Positions 53,501 through 61,007 of a stretch of DNA of 64,000 bases are shown in pieces. The notes under the pieces were generated by a model, which was not told the origin of the DNA, did no database searches, and saw nothing but the letters and a program-made list of their open reading frames with translations. Origin of the DNA: Streptomyces venezuelae ATCC 10712 (GTDB lineage Bacteria > Actinomycetota > Actinomycetes > Streptomycetales > Streptomycetaceae). The translations under genes were made by a program, and so were the position numbers. Positions within the stretch are counted from its first letter, which is position 1. Every line of letters begins with the position of its first letter. The stretch covers positions 8,126,001 through 8,190,000 of the forward strand of contig NZ_CP029197.1 in NCBI RefSeq assembly GCF_008639165.1, read 5' to 3'.

Positions 53501-56500
53501 CCGCATACGGTCAGCCTGCCCTTCCTCGACCCGGCCACGAAGGATCCGTACCTCTTCATTCCCGGAACGGATCACTACAGCAATGAGCCCGTCGTCTGGT
53601 GTCACTACACGACGACGTTCGCGCTCTACGACACCGTGCTCCTCTTCCCCCGCATCTCCACCACGTGGGGCAGGTTCAGGCTGAGCAAGCGCCGCGGCAC
53701 CATGATCACCGACCCCATCCGGTACTCGGTCTTCCTCCCGGAGGACCTCTCGCCGAACGACCCCGACGGCGCTACCGCGGCCGAAGGGGACAACCAGTGG
53801 TACGTCTACCGGCCACCAGCGAACCTGAAGGTCCTCAACAACACCTGGGTCGAGCGGCAGCACCGGAACAACGAGCGCGCGAGGACCTTCCACCTCGACG
53901 CGGAGATCTTCAAGAGCACCCCGCTCTCCCTCCCCTACCACGTGGTCACCTCGTTCCAGAAGGACCTGCCACCGCAGCGCAAGGTGTGGCTCTTCACCGA
54001 CAGCGAGCGCTCCTACCTGGTGGAACCGCACCGCAGCGGCGAGCCCTGGAGGTACCAGTTCGCGAGCTTCTACCACCCGTACGTCGAGCTGCTCAAGGCG
54101 CAGTTGGACTTCCGCGGCCTCGACGCCCTGTACGACCGCGCCCTCCAGCTCAAACCCGAAGTGCTCGCACCGCACGAGAGCTTCGAGCAGCGCTACTCAC
54201 CCGATCCGCTCCACGCGGGCGCGCCCCACTACCCGGTGGAGGACATCACCTTCGCCGCCGCCGCCCCCTACGCCGTCTACAACTGGGAACTCTTCTTCCA
54301 CGCCCCCCTGCTCATGGCCGGCCGGCTCTCCACCAACCAGCGTTTCACCGAGGCCCAGCGGTGGTTCCACCGCATCTTCGACCCCACCGACCGCTCCACC
54401 GAGACCGGGCCCGCCCGCTACTGGCGAACCAAGCCGTTCTACGAGACCTCCACGGACCCCGAAGCCCCGGACGGCTACCAGCAGCAGCGCATCGAGGAGA
54501 TCCTGCGGCGACTCGCCGAAGGGAACACCACGGAGGCCGCCAAGGTGGACGCCTGGCTGCGGCACCCCTTCCAGCCGGACGTCGTCGCGCGGCTGCGGAC
54601 CACCGCCTACCAGAAGGCCGTGGTGATGAAGTACCTGGACAACCTCATCGCCTGGGGCGACCAGCTGTTCCGTCAGGACACCCTGGAGGCGGTCAACGAG
54701 GCCACCCAGCTGTACATCCTGGCCGCCGAACTCCTCGGCCGACGACCGGAGGAGGTCACGCCGCAGCGGCCCGCGCCCGTACTCAGCTTCCGGCAGCTGG
54801 ACGACCAGCCCGCCGCGCCCGAAGTCGCCGCCACCGAGAGCCTGATCCCCGCACCCCGGCACGCGCCACAGGCCATCGTGCCCGGCGTCGGCATCCGCTG
54901 GCTCGGCTACTTCGGCATCCCCCGCAACGAGAAACTCCTCGGATACTGGGACACCGTCGACGACCGGCTGTACAAGATCCGCCACGGGCAGAACATCGAC
55001 GGCGTCGCCCGCCCGACGTCCCTCTTCGGGGCGGAGATCGACCCCGGCCTGCTCGCCCGCGCGGCCTCGTCCGGCCTCGACCTCTCGACCGTCCTGTCCG
55101 ACCTCAACGCCCCCGTGCCGCACTACCGGTTCGCCACCATGCTCGCCAAGGCCAAGGAGTTCGCCCAGCAGGTCCAGAGCTTCGGCGGGGCGCTGCTCGC
55201 CGCCCTGGAGAAGCGCGACGCCGAAGAGCTCGCACGCCTTCGGTCCACCCACGAGTACACCGCCCTCGACGCGGCGCTCCAGGTCCGCAGGAAGCAGCTG
55301 GAGGAGGCCGGACGCGCCATCAAGGCGCTGGAGGCGTCCCAGGCCATCGCCAAGGACAAGGAGCTCTACTACGCGGGCAAGGCCAAGAACCGGATGAACC
55401 CCAAGGAGCAGACGGCCGCCGACCTGAGCGCCCAGTCCGTCGAGCTGCAGAAGGTCTCCGCCACCATCAACACCCTGGCGAGCTACCTGTCGCTGATCCC
55501 GGAGCTCAAGATCGGCGCCCCGACCTCGGTGGGCGCCACGTTCGGCGGCAACAACCTCTCCGACGCGATGATCGGCATGGCCCACGGCATCATCGGCTAC
55601 CTCAGCGCCGACGCCTCCCAGGCCCAGCAGTCCGCGACGGTCGGCGGATACGACCACCGCCTGGAGGAATGGCGGTTCCAGAAGAAGCAGGCCGGCAAGG
55701 AGGCCAAGCAGTTCGCCGCGCAGATCAAGGCCGCCAAGTCCCACCGGAGCGCCGCGCAGAAGGAGGTCGACAGCCACGTACGCCTGATGACCAACTCCCA
55801 CGACGCCGACGTGCTGCTGCGCGGCAAGTACACCAACCAGGAGCTCTACGACTGGATGGCCGGCCAGCTCGGCACCAGCTACTTCCAGGCGTACCAGCTC
55901 GCCTACGACGTGGCCAAGCGCGCCGAACGGGCCCTGCGCCACGAACTGGGCACCGAGGAGACCGACTTCGTCTCCTTCGGCCACTGGGACAGCCTCCACA
56001 AGGGACTGCTCGCCGGAGAGCGCCTGCTCACCGACCTGCACCGGATGGACGCGGCCTACTACGAGGCCAACGCCCGTGAACTGGAGCTGACCAAGCGGAT
56101 CTCGCTCGCCCAGCTCGACCCCGGCGCACTGCGGAGCCTCAAGGAGACCGGCAGGGCGTACGTCTCCCTCCCCGAGGCGCTGTTCGACCTCGACACGCCC
56201 GGCCACTACATGCGCCGCCTCAAGCAGGTCAGCTTCACCGTCCCCTGCGTCGCGGGCCCGTACACGGGCGTCAACCTCACCGCCACCCTGCTCAAGAGCA
56301 GCGTGCGGCTGGTGTCCAGGCTGAACGGCGGCAAGCACGGCCGCCAGCCCGGGGACATCCGCTTCCGGGACCACATCGGCCCCGTCCAGTCGGTGGTGAC
56401 CAGCACCGGACAGGACGACTCCGGACTCTTCGACGGCACCCTGCGCGACGAGCGGTTCCTGCCGTTCGAAGGCGCGGGCGCCATCGGAGAATGGCAGCTG

Positions 56501-57181
56501 TCGCTGCCGGACTCCTTCCGCCAGTTCGACTACGAGACCATCAGCGACGTCGTCATGCAGTTCCGCTACACCGCCCGGGACGGCGGGGCCACCCTGGCCG
56601 CGGCCGCCGTCGCGGAGCTCCACAAGGCGCTCGGATCGTGGCTGCACACCGGCGGCGGAACGGGCCTGTACCGGCACTTCAGCGCCCGCCGGGAGTTCCC
56701 CGACCAGTGGAGCCGGTTCCTCGCCACCCCCGCGGGCTCCCCGGCCACGCTCTCCTTCACCCTCTCCAAGAGGCACTTCCCGTACCTCTTCCACGACCGC
56801 ACCACCACGCTCAAGCGGCCCGAGCTGGTCCTGGTCCTCTCCACGGACCTCGCGCCCGGCTCCAAGCGCTACCGCGACTGCTACCCGGGCGGACGATCGC
56901 TGACCGTCACCCTCGGCGGGCCGGGCGGCGCACACGGCGACCTCACACTGGCGGCGGACCCGGCCCTGGCCGGGCAGCCCCGGGCCGGCGTGGACGGAGT
57001 ACAGGGAAAGGTGACGGAGACCGACCAGGAGTGGCGGGTCACCGTACCCGCCGCCGGGATCGCGGCACTCGCCCCCGAATTGCTCCGCGAAGGCCGCCTG
57101 AACCCCGACGCCTTCGAGGACCTGCTCCTCGTCTGGCAGTACGCCGTCGAGCCCGCCGGGAACCCGGCGGTCACCCCGTGA
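47552..57181 (+). CDS. Tc (ABC) toxin TcA-like subunit, 3209 aa
   Basis: A single open frame of 3209 codons. Residues 1-100 are a carboxypeptidase-regulatory-like beta-sandwich (VTVQGRVLREDGTPVVGAEVLV). Two Ser/Thr/Pro linkers lie near 295-330 and 1060-1090. The body matches TcA-type subunits, e.g. NYQINTAERFLSLTNLHRL (~1615) and YNWELFFHAPLLMAGRL...AQRWFHRIFDPTD (~2240-2290). A helical pore/coiled-coil region (~2535-2810) and a C-terminal beta region with FTVPCVAGPYTGVNLTATLL (~2890) follow. TcA forms the receptor-binding, pore-forming pentamer of Tc toxins. No signal peptide. ATG 47552 follows AGGTGAGG. Its stop overlaps the first kelch gene. Confidence 0.88.
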   Translation: MTSAAAPRSVTVQGRVLREDGTPVVGAEVLVSARRLRATEPVGETRTRDEGAYRLECRLPGAAAELVIAATLDGRTTRTVRTLAEAGEPVDLRLPGSGPSRYQCLLSAVGAHLDGVGLAQIGEDEHADGDGHELSYLSRATGHSAQEIGHAAQAARHERSTGLSAERYFGLLARGFPADLAALAQRSVSEASAALAAAAEEGVISSGDGAAEFMTALRVRELQAAEATDRATPGGVVRSVPDGVVPSRLARIFALAVPEPEARLRLYTAHLDRAGTSAGIEAGIADGTSVAPSPPSSADTSTGSSADTSAGSSAGTPAGPAAELDGHAERLDLALELGRLTGSNPPLVKALLARFDTGEFTHRRDLVRLDGRWAELVAETGGVPEPVPQPGQEYEAAAWFAQPTGPAQPPHTPRAAGPPRDADVEGPSPDALREYADGIRARVAEAYPTAHLAFRLAGHPEHAEAPATRFLSANPDFDLTATRVDATTVPDEEERRELAVLQRTFKIAPRFEAMQALRDHGFHSSYAVAGIGVSDFARKVSGDVDETEARAIHARATQVHAEAVNLVADLRTAGQFDVPWLPAIQPQTTLVPDWEELFGSADYAPVEESRSVYSQPAYLVDLLYYLRRLGGGERTGESRCGPVAEVLHGRRRDLWDVELSKENTEFALPYVDLVNEVLESAVSPETAVPAAERQSRGGPDELRVQPQHVNTGAYDKLRTAVHPWQLPFDLWGEQTTTYLGRLGVTREALVLDLCYDATHPTDFDRLLTAARLGLSKVSQQIIAGETLTPPRTLAEFYGRPATTTDAALTDAMTHVRPLLDTAGLRFTELAAVLETRFVDPGGVVRFVPDGRFPSDTSRMTLSGLDASVLERLHRFVRLQHALGVEPRELDRLIQGAGNDGRLDALTLRSIAAVRAMSARLELPADRLLGFCRPLDTHRYPSDEQPPLYDRLFLDPAVVSPQPGTPSPFELNADRSELKVIGSLETPAVTAALLAALQVTDAELAELVTGPHTPLRSKSLNLVNLTVLSCVVTLARTLSLSVADLLRLAPRSSANPWSHLAATASPSSASPSSAPASPSPSTSASATTSPFAETEPAGGDRMRHPGTEAAAGPPLLPAASAMDVLGRFVDLMETFSGAGFHAVDIEAVLDARRPPLDGPLPDDAALVSALTALRTALQTVQQQTRGTADDRGELTRRNLALMGWDAPLVQEAVSTLLGTVVYTAPLAALPAGVSLPPDLPVRFEPAEPSEAAPGQPGTPDPPPNAPAQEWRLSFTGPMNDDQQRTLLALAPAGPDGAAFRTAVEALYQGPRRLVTARMKALRIPVFAARLTALPAGYAVPQALSGKVFHDVTAQALRSRGYLSDAEVRLLKQAPGADTDLVTAVESLVTAQEAAPEAGNTFLAAADAATLFNAPDTLPADRFHLVLERLAPHLRRSLGKEAVVQQIGRAAGLDPAIAEALLGTWLPGTGGKPVFEEFLDTAFTGSDPAVVIGRAGFGPQFTALELVHRVALVLKTLRFGADELPFVFRYAAVGQWLDLASLPTAPPTPPSHVPVLRLSALIALARLRDAVPGGIATLTAVFRLATTPGTSDSQIIRELCRVTGWAFLDVNMVARNYQINTAERFLSLTNLHRLRRGVAMYGRLGVSAERANLWLRAEFTPEAAQAAWGAARARHTAADWLAVAGPMQDALRERGRAALVAYLVAHPALDGATPLWRDANGLHDHFLLDVEMGAGQLTTRVAQAAYSIQLFVQRCLLNLEPQVRTSDSDLWEQWEWMKRYRLWEANQKIFLYPENYFEPELRADKSPFFGQLETDLTQKDLNDETARGALLGYLEQLADVARLQPSGLYVQHDPDVPPTDFSGETVHVMARTESAPRAHYYRTWVNRLYWTPWQKMNLDIDGEALSLGMWDRHLFAFWPTFIPAGESQEIKSLPDGTEDNKLKNSPKYWQIQLNWSEYRNGQWTAKRVSNEMLTTSLPPLNPRFRPHTVSLPFLDPATKDPYLFIPGTDHYSNEPVVWCHYTTTFALYDTVLLFPRISTTWGRFRLSKRRGTMITDPIRYSVFLPEDLSPNDPDGATAAEGDNQWYVYRPPANLKVLNNTWVERQHRNNERARTFHLDAEIFKSTPLSLPYHVVTSFQKDLPPQRKVWLFTDSERSYLVEPHRSGEPWRYQFASFYHPYVELLKAQLDFRGLDALYDRALQLKPEVLAPHESFEQRYSPDPLHAGAPHYPVEDITFAAAAPYAVYNWELFFHAPLLMAGRLSTNQRFTEAQRWFHRIFDPTDRSTETGPARYWRTKPFYETSTDPEAPDGYQQQRIEEILRRLAEGNTTEAAKVDAWLRHPFQPDVVARLRTTAYQKAVVMKYLDNLIAWGDQLFRQDTLEAVNEATQLYILAAELLGRRPEEVTPQRPAPVLSFRQLDDQPAAPEVAATESLIPAPRHAPQAIVPGVGIRWLGYFGIPRNEKLLGYWDTVDDRLYKIRHGQNIDGVARPTSLFGAEIDPGLLARAASSGLDLSTVLSDLNAPVPHYRFATMLAKAKEFAQQVQSFGGALLAALEKRDAEELARLRSTHEYTALDAALQVRRKQLEEAGRAIKALEASQAIAKDKELYYAGKAKNRMNPKEQTAADLSAQSVELQKVSATINTLASYLSLIPELKIGAPTSVGATFGGNNLSDAMIGMAHGIIGYLSADASQAQQSATVGGYDHRLEEWRFQKKQAGKEAKQFAAQIKAAKSHRSAAQKEVDSHVRLMTNSHDADVLLRGKYTNQELYDWMAGQLGTSYFQAYQLAYDVAKRAERALRHELGTEETDFVSFGHWDSLHKGLLAGERLLTDLHRMDAAYYEANARELELTKRISLAQLDPGALRSLKETGRAYVSLPEALFDLDTPGHYMRRLKQVSFTVPCVAGPYTGVNLTATLLKSSVRLVSRLNGGKHGRQPGDIRFRDHIGPVQSVVTSTGQDDSGLFDGTLRDERFLPFEGAGAIGEWQLSLPDSFRQFDYETISDVVMQFRYTARDGGATLAAAAVAELHKALGSWLHTGGGTGLYRHFSARREFPDQWSRFLATPAGSPATLSFTLSKRHFPYLFHDRTTTLKRPELVLVLSTDLAPGSKRYRDCYPGGRSLTVTLGGPGGAHGDLTLAADPALAGQPRAGVDGVQGKVTETDQEWRVTVPAAGIAALAPELLREGRLNPDAFEDLLLVWQYAVEPAGNPAVTP

Positions 57182-58479
57182 TCGCGGAGCCGCACCGCCG
57201 GGCGGCCCGTCTCACTGCCCTGGCCGGGGACACCGCCCCGGCCACGGGCAACGCACCGGCCAGGGACACCGCCCCGCCCGCCGGCGGCATCCTGGCCACG
57301 GACACCGCCCCGGTCATGGACACCCAGCGCCAGGCGGCGCGCGGCCACTGGTCGCCGGCCGGGGAGATGCCGTTCGCCGGCTTCTGGGCCCCACCGGCGG
57401 AGGCCGCCGTCCAGCTGCCCGACGGACGCGTGCTCCTCGCGGGCGGCGAGGACGGGCGCCGGGTCCCCACCGACGTCACCGCGCTCTTCGACCCGGCCGA
57501 GGGCACGTGGTCCTCCGCCGGGGCCCTGGGCACCGGGCGACGGCTGCACTCCACCACCCTGCTGGCCGACGGCCGGGTCCTGGTGGCCGGCGGCATCGGA
57601 GAGCCGCCGGGACCCGTCCCCGCCACCGGCCTCGACTCGTGCGAGGTGTACGACCCGGCCACCGACTCCTGGACCGGCACCGGGCGGCTCCGCGAGGCGC
57701 GCTTCTCCCACTCGGCGACCCTCCTGCCCGACGGCCGCGTCCTGGTCGCGGGCGGCGCCGCCGTCCGCTCGGCCGACTCCCACCGCACCCTGCGGTCGGC
57801 GGAGGCGTACGACCCGGTCGCCGGCACCTGGACGCCGGTCCGGCCGATGACCGACGCCCGTTTCGGACACCCCGCCCTCCGCTTCGACGACGGCCGCGTC
57901 CTCATGGTCGGCGGGATCCTCGCGGTGGGTCGCGGTAGCCACACCGCCCTCGCCCACTGCGAGCTGTACGACCCCGCGGCGGACGGCTGGACGCCCACCG
58001 CCGGACTCGCCACCGCCCGCAAGAGCCACCAGGCGACCCTGCTCCCGGGAAACGCGGTCCTGGTCACCGGCGGTGACATGCGCGGGTTCGTCAACGACGA
58101 CTGGACCTACGACCCCTACAGCCAGTGGACCACGGAACGCTACGACCCCGCCACGGACCGCTGGACCGCCGACGGACAGCTGCCCTGGGGCCGCAGTCAC
58201 CACCGGGCCGTCCGACTCGCCACCGGCGACGTCCTCGTCGCCGGCGGCACCGACGACGCCTCGATGGCCGTCGGCTACCCCAACGCCACGCTCTACGACG
58301 CCGCCACCCGCACCTGGTCCGCGGAGTTCCCCATGCTGCGCGGCCGTTGGGCACCCGCCGCGATCGGCCTCGCCGACGGCCGCGTGCTCGTCATGGGAGG
58401 CCTGGACGAGTCCGGCCCGGCGGCCCCGCTGCCCGGCGAGGACCAGGTCACCGCCACCGCCGAGCTCTACACGCCGTAA
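57178..58479 (+). CDS. Seven-repeat kelch protein 1 of the Tc locus
   Basis: A 433-aa protein. After a ~55-residue Ala/Thr/Pro-rich N-terminus (repeated DTAP), seven kelch motifs are visible by their LPDGRVLVAGG-type strands: LLAGG, LVAGG, LVAGG, LMVGG, LVTGG, LVAGG, LVMGG. This fits a seven-bladed beta-propeller. The intermediate YDPATDSWTGTG-type strands are typical. GTG 57178 overlaps the TcA stop (GTGA), so it is co-translated with TcA. No signal peptide or enzyme motif. Confidence 0.88.
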   Translation: MIAEPHRRAARLTALAGDTAPATGNAPARDTAPPAGGILATDTAPVMDTQRQAARGHWSPAGEMPFAGFWAPPAEAAVQLPDGRVLLAGGEDGRRVPTDVTALFDPAEGTWSSAGALGTGRRLHSTTLLADGRVLVAGGIGEPPGPVPATGLDSCEVYDPATDSWTGTGRLREARFSHSATLLPDGRVLVAGGAAVRSADSHRTLRSAEAYDPVAGTWTPVRPMTDARFGHPALRFDDGRVLMVGGILAVGRGSHTALAHCELYDPAADGWTPTAGLATARKSHQATLLPGNAVLVTGGDMRGFVNDDWTYDPYSQWTTERYDPATDRWTADGQLPWGRSHHRAVRLATGDVLVAGGTDDASMAVGYPNATLYDAATRTWSAEFPMLRGRWAPAAIGLADGRVLVMGGLDESGPAAPLPGEDQVTATAELYTP

Positions 58480-58505
58480 CCGGCCGCAAGGGAGGACCGA
58501 CACCG

Positions 58506-59723
58506 ATGCGCACCCTGCTCGCCGACGGCGGCGAACTCACCACCCACCCCTCCACCTCATCCCTCGCCCGCACGACGCCCTCGGTCTCCGGCCGGTGGAC
58601 ACCGGCCGGAGACCTGCCCTTCCCGTTCGTGATGCTGCACGGCCAGGAGGACGGACCGGTACGACTGCGGGACGGGCGCGTGCTGTTCGCCGGCGGCGCC
58701 GGGCCCCGCCTGCGCACCCTGGACGGCGCCGCACTCTTCGACCCCGCCGACAACCGCTGGACCGTCACGGACCCGCTCCGCCAAGCCCGCCGCATGCAGA
58801 GCTTCACCTCGCTCGCCGACGGCCAGGTCCTCGCCGCCGGCGGCATCACAGGACCGCAGGCCTACCCGCCCCCGGCCCTGCCCACCGCCGAGCTCTACGA
58901 CCCCGCCACCGAGACCTGGACCCTCACCGGCGCGCTCCACGAACCCCGGCACAGCCACACGGCGACCCTCCTGCCCGACGGGCGCGTGCTCGTCGCCGGC
59001 GGCCAGCGGCCCCGCGACGCCCGCGCACCGCACACCCTGGCCTCCGCCGAGCTCTACGAACCGGACACCGGCACCTGGACTCCGACCGGGGACATGGCCG
59101 ACGCCCGCTGGCACCACCAGGCCGTCCTGCTCCACGACGGCCGCGTCCTCGTCGCGGGCGGCCTCACCGACACCGGCCGCAGCAAGAGCGCGACCATCGC
59201 CCTCTGCGAGCTCTACGACCCGACGACCGGCCGCTGGAGCCCCACCGGCGCGCTCCGCGACGCCCGATGCGCCCACCAGACCCTGCTCCTCCCCGACGGC
59301 ACGGTGCTGACCCTGGGCGGCTTCGGGCCCCACGCGGCCGACGACGGGCGCTACGACCCGTACAGCCTGGCCGGTGTCGAACGCTACGACCCCGTCGCCG
59401 AGGAATGGAGCCCGGAACCACCCCTGCCGTGGGGCCGCGGCCACCACCGCGCCCTGCTCCTCGCCACCGGTGAGGTCCTCGTCTGCGGCGGCTGCGACCA
59501 CGCCTGCCAGGACGTCGGCCACGCCGCCACCCTGCGGTACGACCCGGGCGCGCGGCACTGGTCCCTGGCAGGACCGATGGGCACCGGCCGCTGGGTCTTC
59601 GGCGCGGTCCTCCTCGACGACGGCCGGGTCCTCGCGGCCGGGGGACTGGCGCGGATGGGCGCCGCCGCCCCGGCGATCGGCGCCGACCTCCCCGCGTCCA
59701 CGACGGAGGTGTTCACCCCGTGA
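58506..59723 (+). CDS. Seven-repeat kelch protein 2 of the Tc locus
   Basis: A 405-aa paralogue. Seven kelch strands are visible (LFAGG, LAAGG, LVAGG, LVAGG, LTLGG, LVCGG, LAAGG), each followed by ALYDP/ERYDP-type segments. GRWTPAGDLPFPF replaces the N-terminal leader of protein 1. ATG 58506 follows GGGAGGA. It starts 26 bases after protein 1 and its stop overlaps the start of protein 3. No signal or catalytic motif. Confidence 0.88.
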   Translation: MRTLLADGGELTTHPSTSSLARTTPSVSGRWTPAGDLPFPFVMLHGQEDGPVRLRDGRVLFAGGAGPRLRTLDGAALFDPADNRWTVTDPLRQARRMQSFTSLADGQVLAAGGITGPQAYPPPALPTAELYDPATETWTLTGALHEPRHSHTATLLPDGRVLVAGGQRPRDARAPHTLASAELYEPDTGTWTPTGDMADARWHHQAVLLHDGRVLVAGGLTDTGRSKSATIALCELYDPTTGRWSPTGALRDARCAHQTLLLPDGTVLTLGGFGPHAADDGRYDPYSLAGVERYDPVAEEWSPEPPLPWGRGHHRALLLATGEVLVCGGCDHACQDVGHAATLRYDPGARHWSLAGPMGTGRWVFGAVLLDDGRVLAAGGLARMGAAAPAIGADLPASTTEVFTP

Positions 59724-60883
59724 CGGACGACCGACGCGACCCGGGCCGCTGGTCGGCCGCCGGGCCGCTCCCCTGGGAACGCATCCTCTCCGGGGCGGCG
59801 AGTGGCGCCGTACCCCTGGCCGACGGACGCGTCATGCTCGCCGGGGGCGCCGACGCGGCGCTCACCGCCCAGGACGGAACCGCGTTCTTCGACCCCCGCG
59901 GCGGCTCCTGGTCGCCAGGACGACCGCTGGGCACCGCGCGAAGGATGCACTCCACCACCCTGCTGGCCGACGGGCGGGTCCTGGTGACCGGCGGCTTCAC
60001 CGGCGCCAACGCCTATCCCGTCCGGCCACTCGACACCGCCGAGGTCTACGATCCGGCCTCCGGCGACTGGAGCCCGGCGGGCCGGCTCCGCGAGGCGCGC
60101 TGCGGACACTCGGCGACCCTGCTGCCCGACGGCAGCGTCCTGGTGGCCGGCGGCACCGGCCGCCGCTCGGCCGATTCGGAACGGACGCTGTACTCGGCGG
60201 AGCTGTTCGACCCGCTGCTGCCGGGATGGTCGAAGGCCGCGGACATGACCGACGCCCGGTCCTTCCACCCCGCGGCCGCGCTCCCGGACGGCCGCGTCCT
60301 GGTCGCGGGCGGCTGGGTGGCCACCCGCCGCGACCGGCGGGCCGGTGCGGCGCTGGCGTACGGCGAGTGCTACGACCCGGCGACGGACACCTGGACACCC
60401 ACCGGCGGCCTCACCGGTCCCCGCGCCGGTCACACGCTGACCGTACTCGCCGACGGGTCCGTGCTGGCCACGGGAGGCAGCGACGGTGAAGGCGGCGCCG
60501 ACGGCCGGCTCGACCCGTACAGCAAGGCGACGGTGGAGCGCTGGCATCCCGAGGCGGGCGGCCGATGGACCCGGGAGCACGACATGCCCTGCGGCCGGAC
60601 CCAGCACCGCGCCGTACGGCTGCGCACGGGGGAGGTCCTGGTGATGGGCGGCGGCAACGACCTGCTCGGCGACGCGGGTTACCGCAGCGCCGCGCGGTAC
60701 CACCCGGAGACGCGGCGCTGGACGCAGGTGCCGGGAATGACCGTCGGACGCACCGACTTCGCGGCGGTCGTCCTCCCCGACGGGAGGGTCCTGGTGGCCG
60801 GCGGAACGGTCCGCTCCGGGCCCGCCACGCCCACGGGCGCACCGCATCTGCTGACCGCCACGAGCGAACTGTTCGTCCTGTGA
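59720..60883 (+). CDS. Seven-repeat kelch protein 3 of the Tc locus
   Basis: A 387-aa paralogue with seven kelch strands (MLAGG, LVTGG, LVAGG, LVAGG, LATGG, LVMGG, LVAGG) and the shared opening GRWSAAGPLPW. GTG 59720 overlaps the stop of protein 2 (GTGA). The three proteins have diverged but keep the same repeat number, suggesting duplication of a whole propeller gene. No signal peptide. A 124-bp gap follows before the TcB-like gene. Confidence 0.88.
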   Translation: MTDDRRDPGRWSAAGPLPWERILSGAASGAVPLADGRVMLAGGADAALTAQDGTAFFDPRGGSWSPGRPLGTARRMHSTTLLADGRVLVTGGFTGANAYPVRPLDTAEVYDPASGDWSPAGRLREARCGHSATLLPDGSVLVAGGTGRRSADSERTLYSAELFDPLLPGWSKAADMTDARSFHPAAALPDGRVLVAGGWVATRRDRRAGAALAYGECYDPATDTWTPTGGLTGPRAGHTLTVLADGSVLATGGSDGEGGADGRLDPYSKATVERWHPEAGGRWTREHDMPCGRTQHRAVRLRTGEVLVMGGGNDLLGDAGYRSAARYHPETRRWTQVPGMTVGRTDFAAVVLPDGRVLVAGGTVRSGPATPTGAPHLLTATSELFVL

Positions 60884-61007
60884 CGGGGCGCGGCACCGTT
60901 CGGGTGAGGCGGCGGGTGAGGCGGCGGACGATCACCGGACCGGACCATTCCGGTCCGGTTGCCAAGAAGGCCGTGAGCAGGCGGGTTCGAGTCGGAGGCG
61001 ACCAGGC

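Noticed and set aside
54197..56935. 912-codon minus-strand frame opposite the TcA C-terminus
   Set aside because: Low-complexity Gly/Val/Glu-rich antisense product with no family resemblance.
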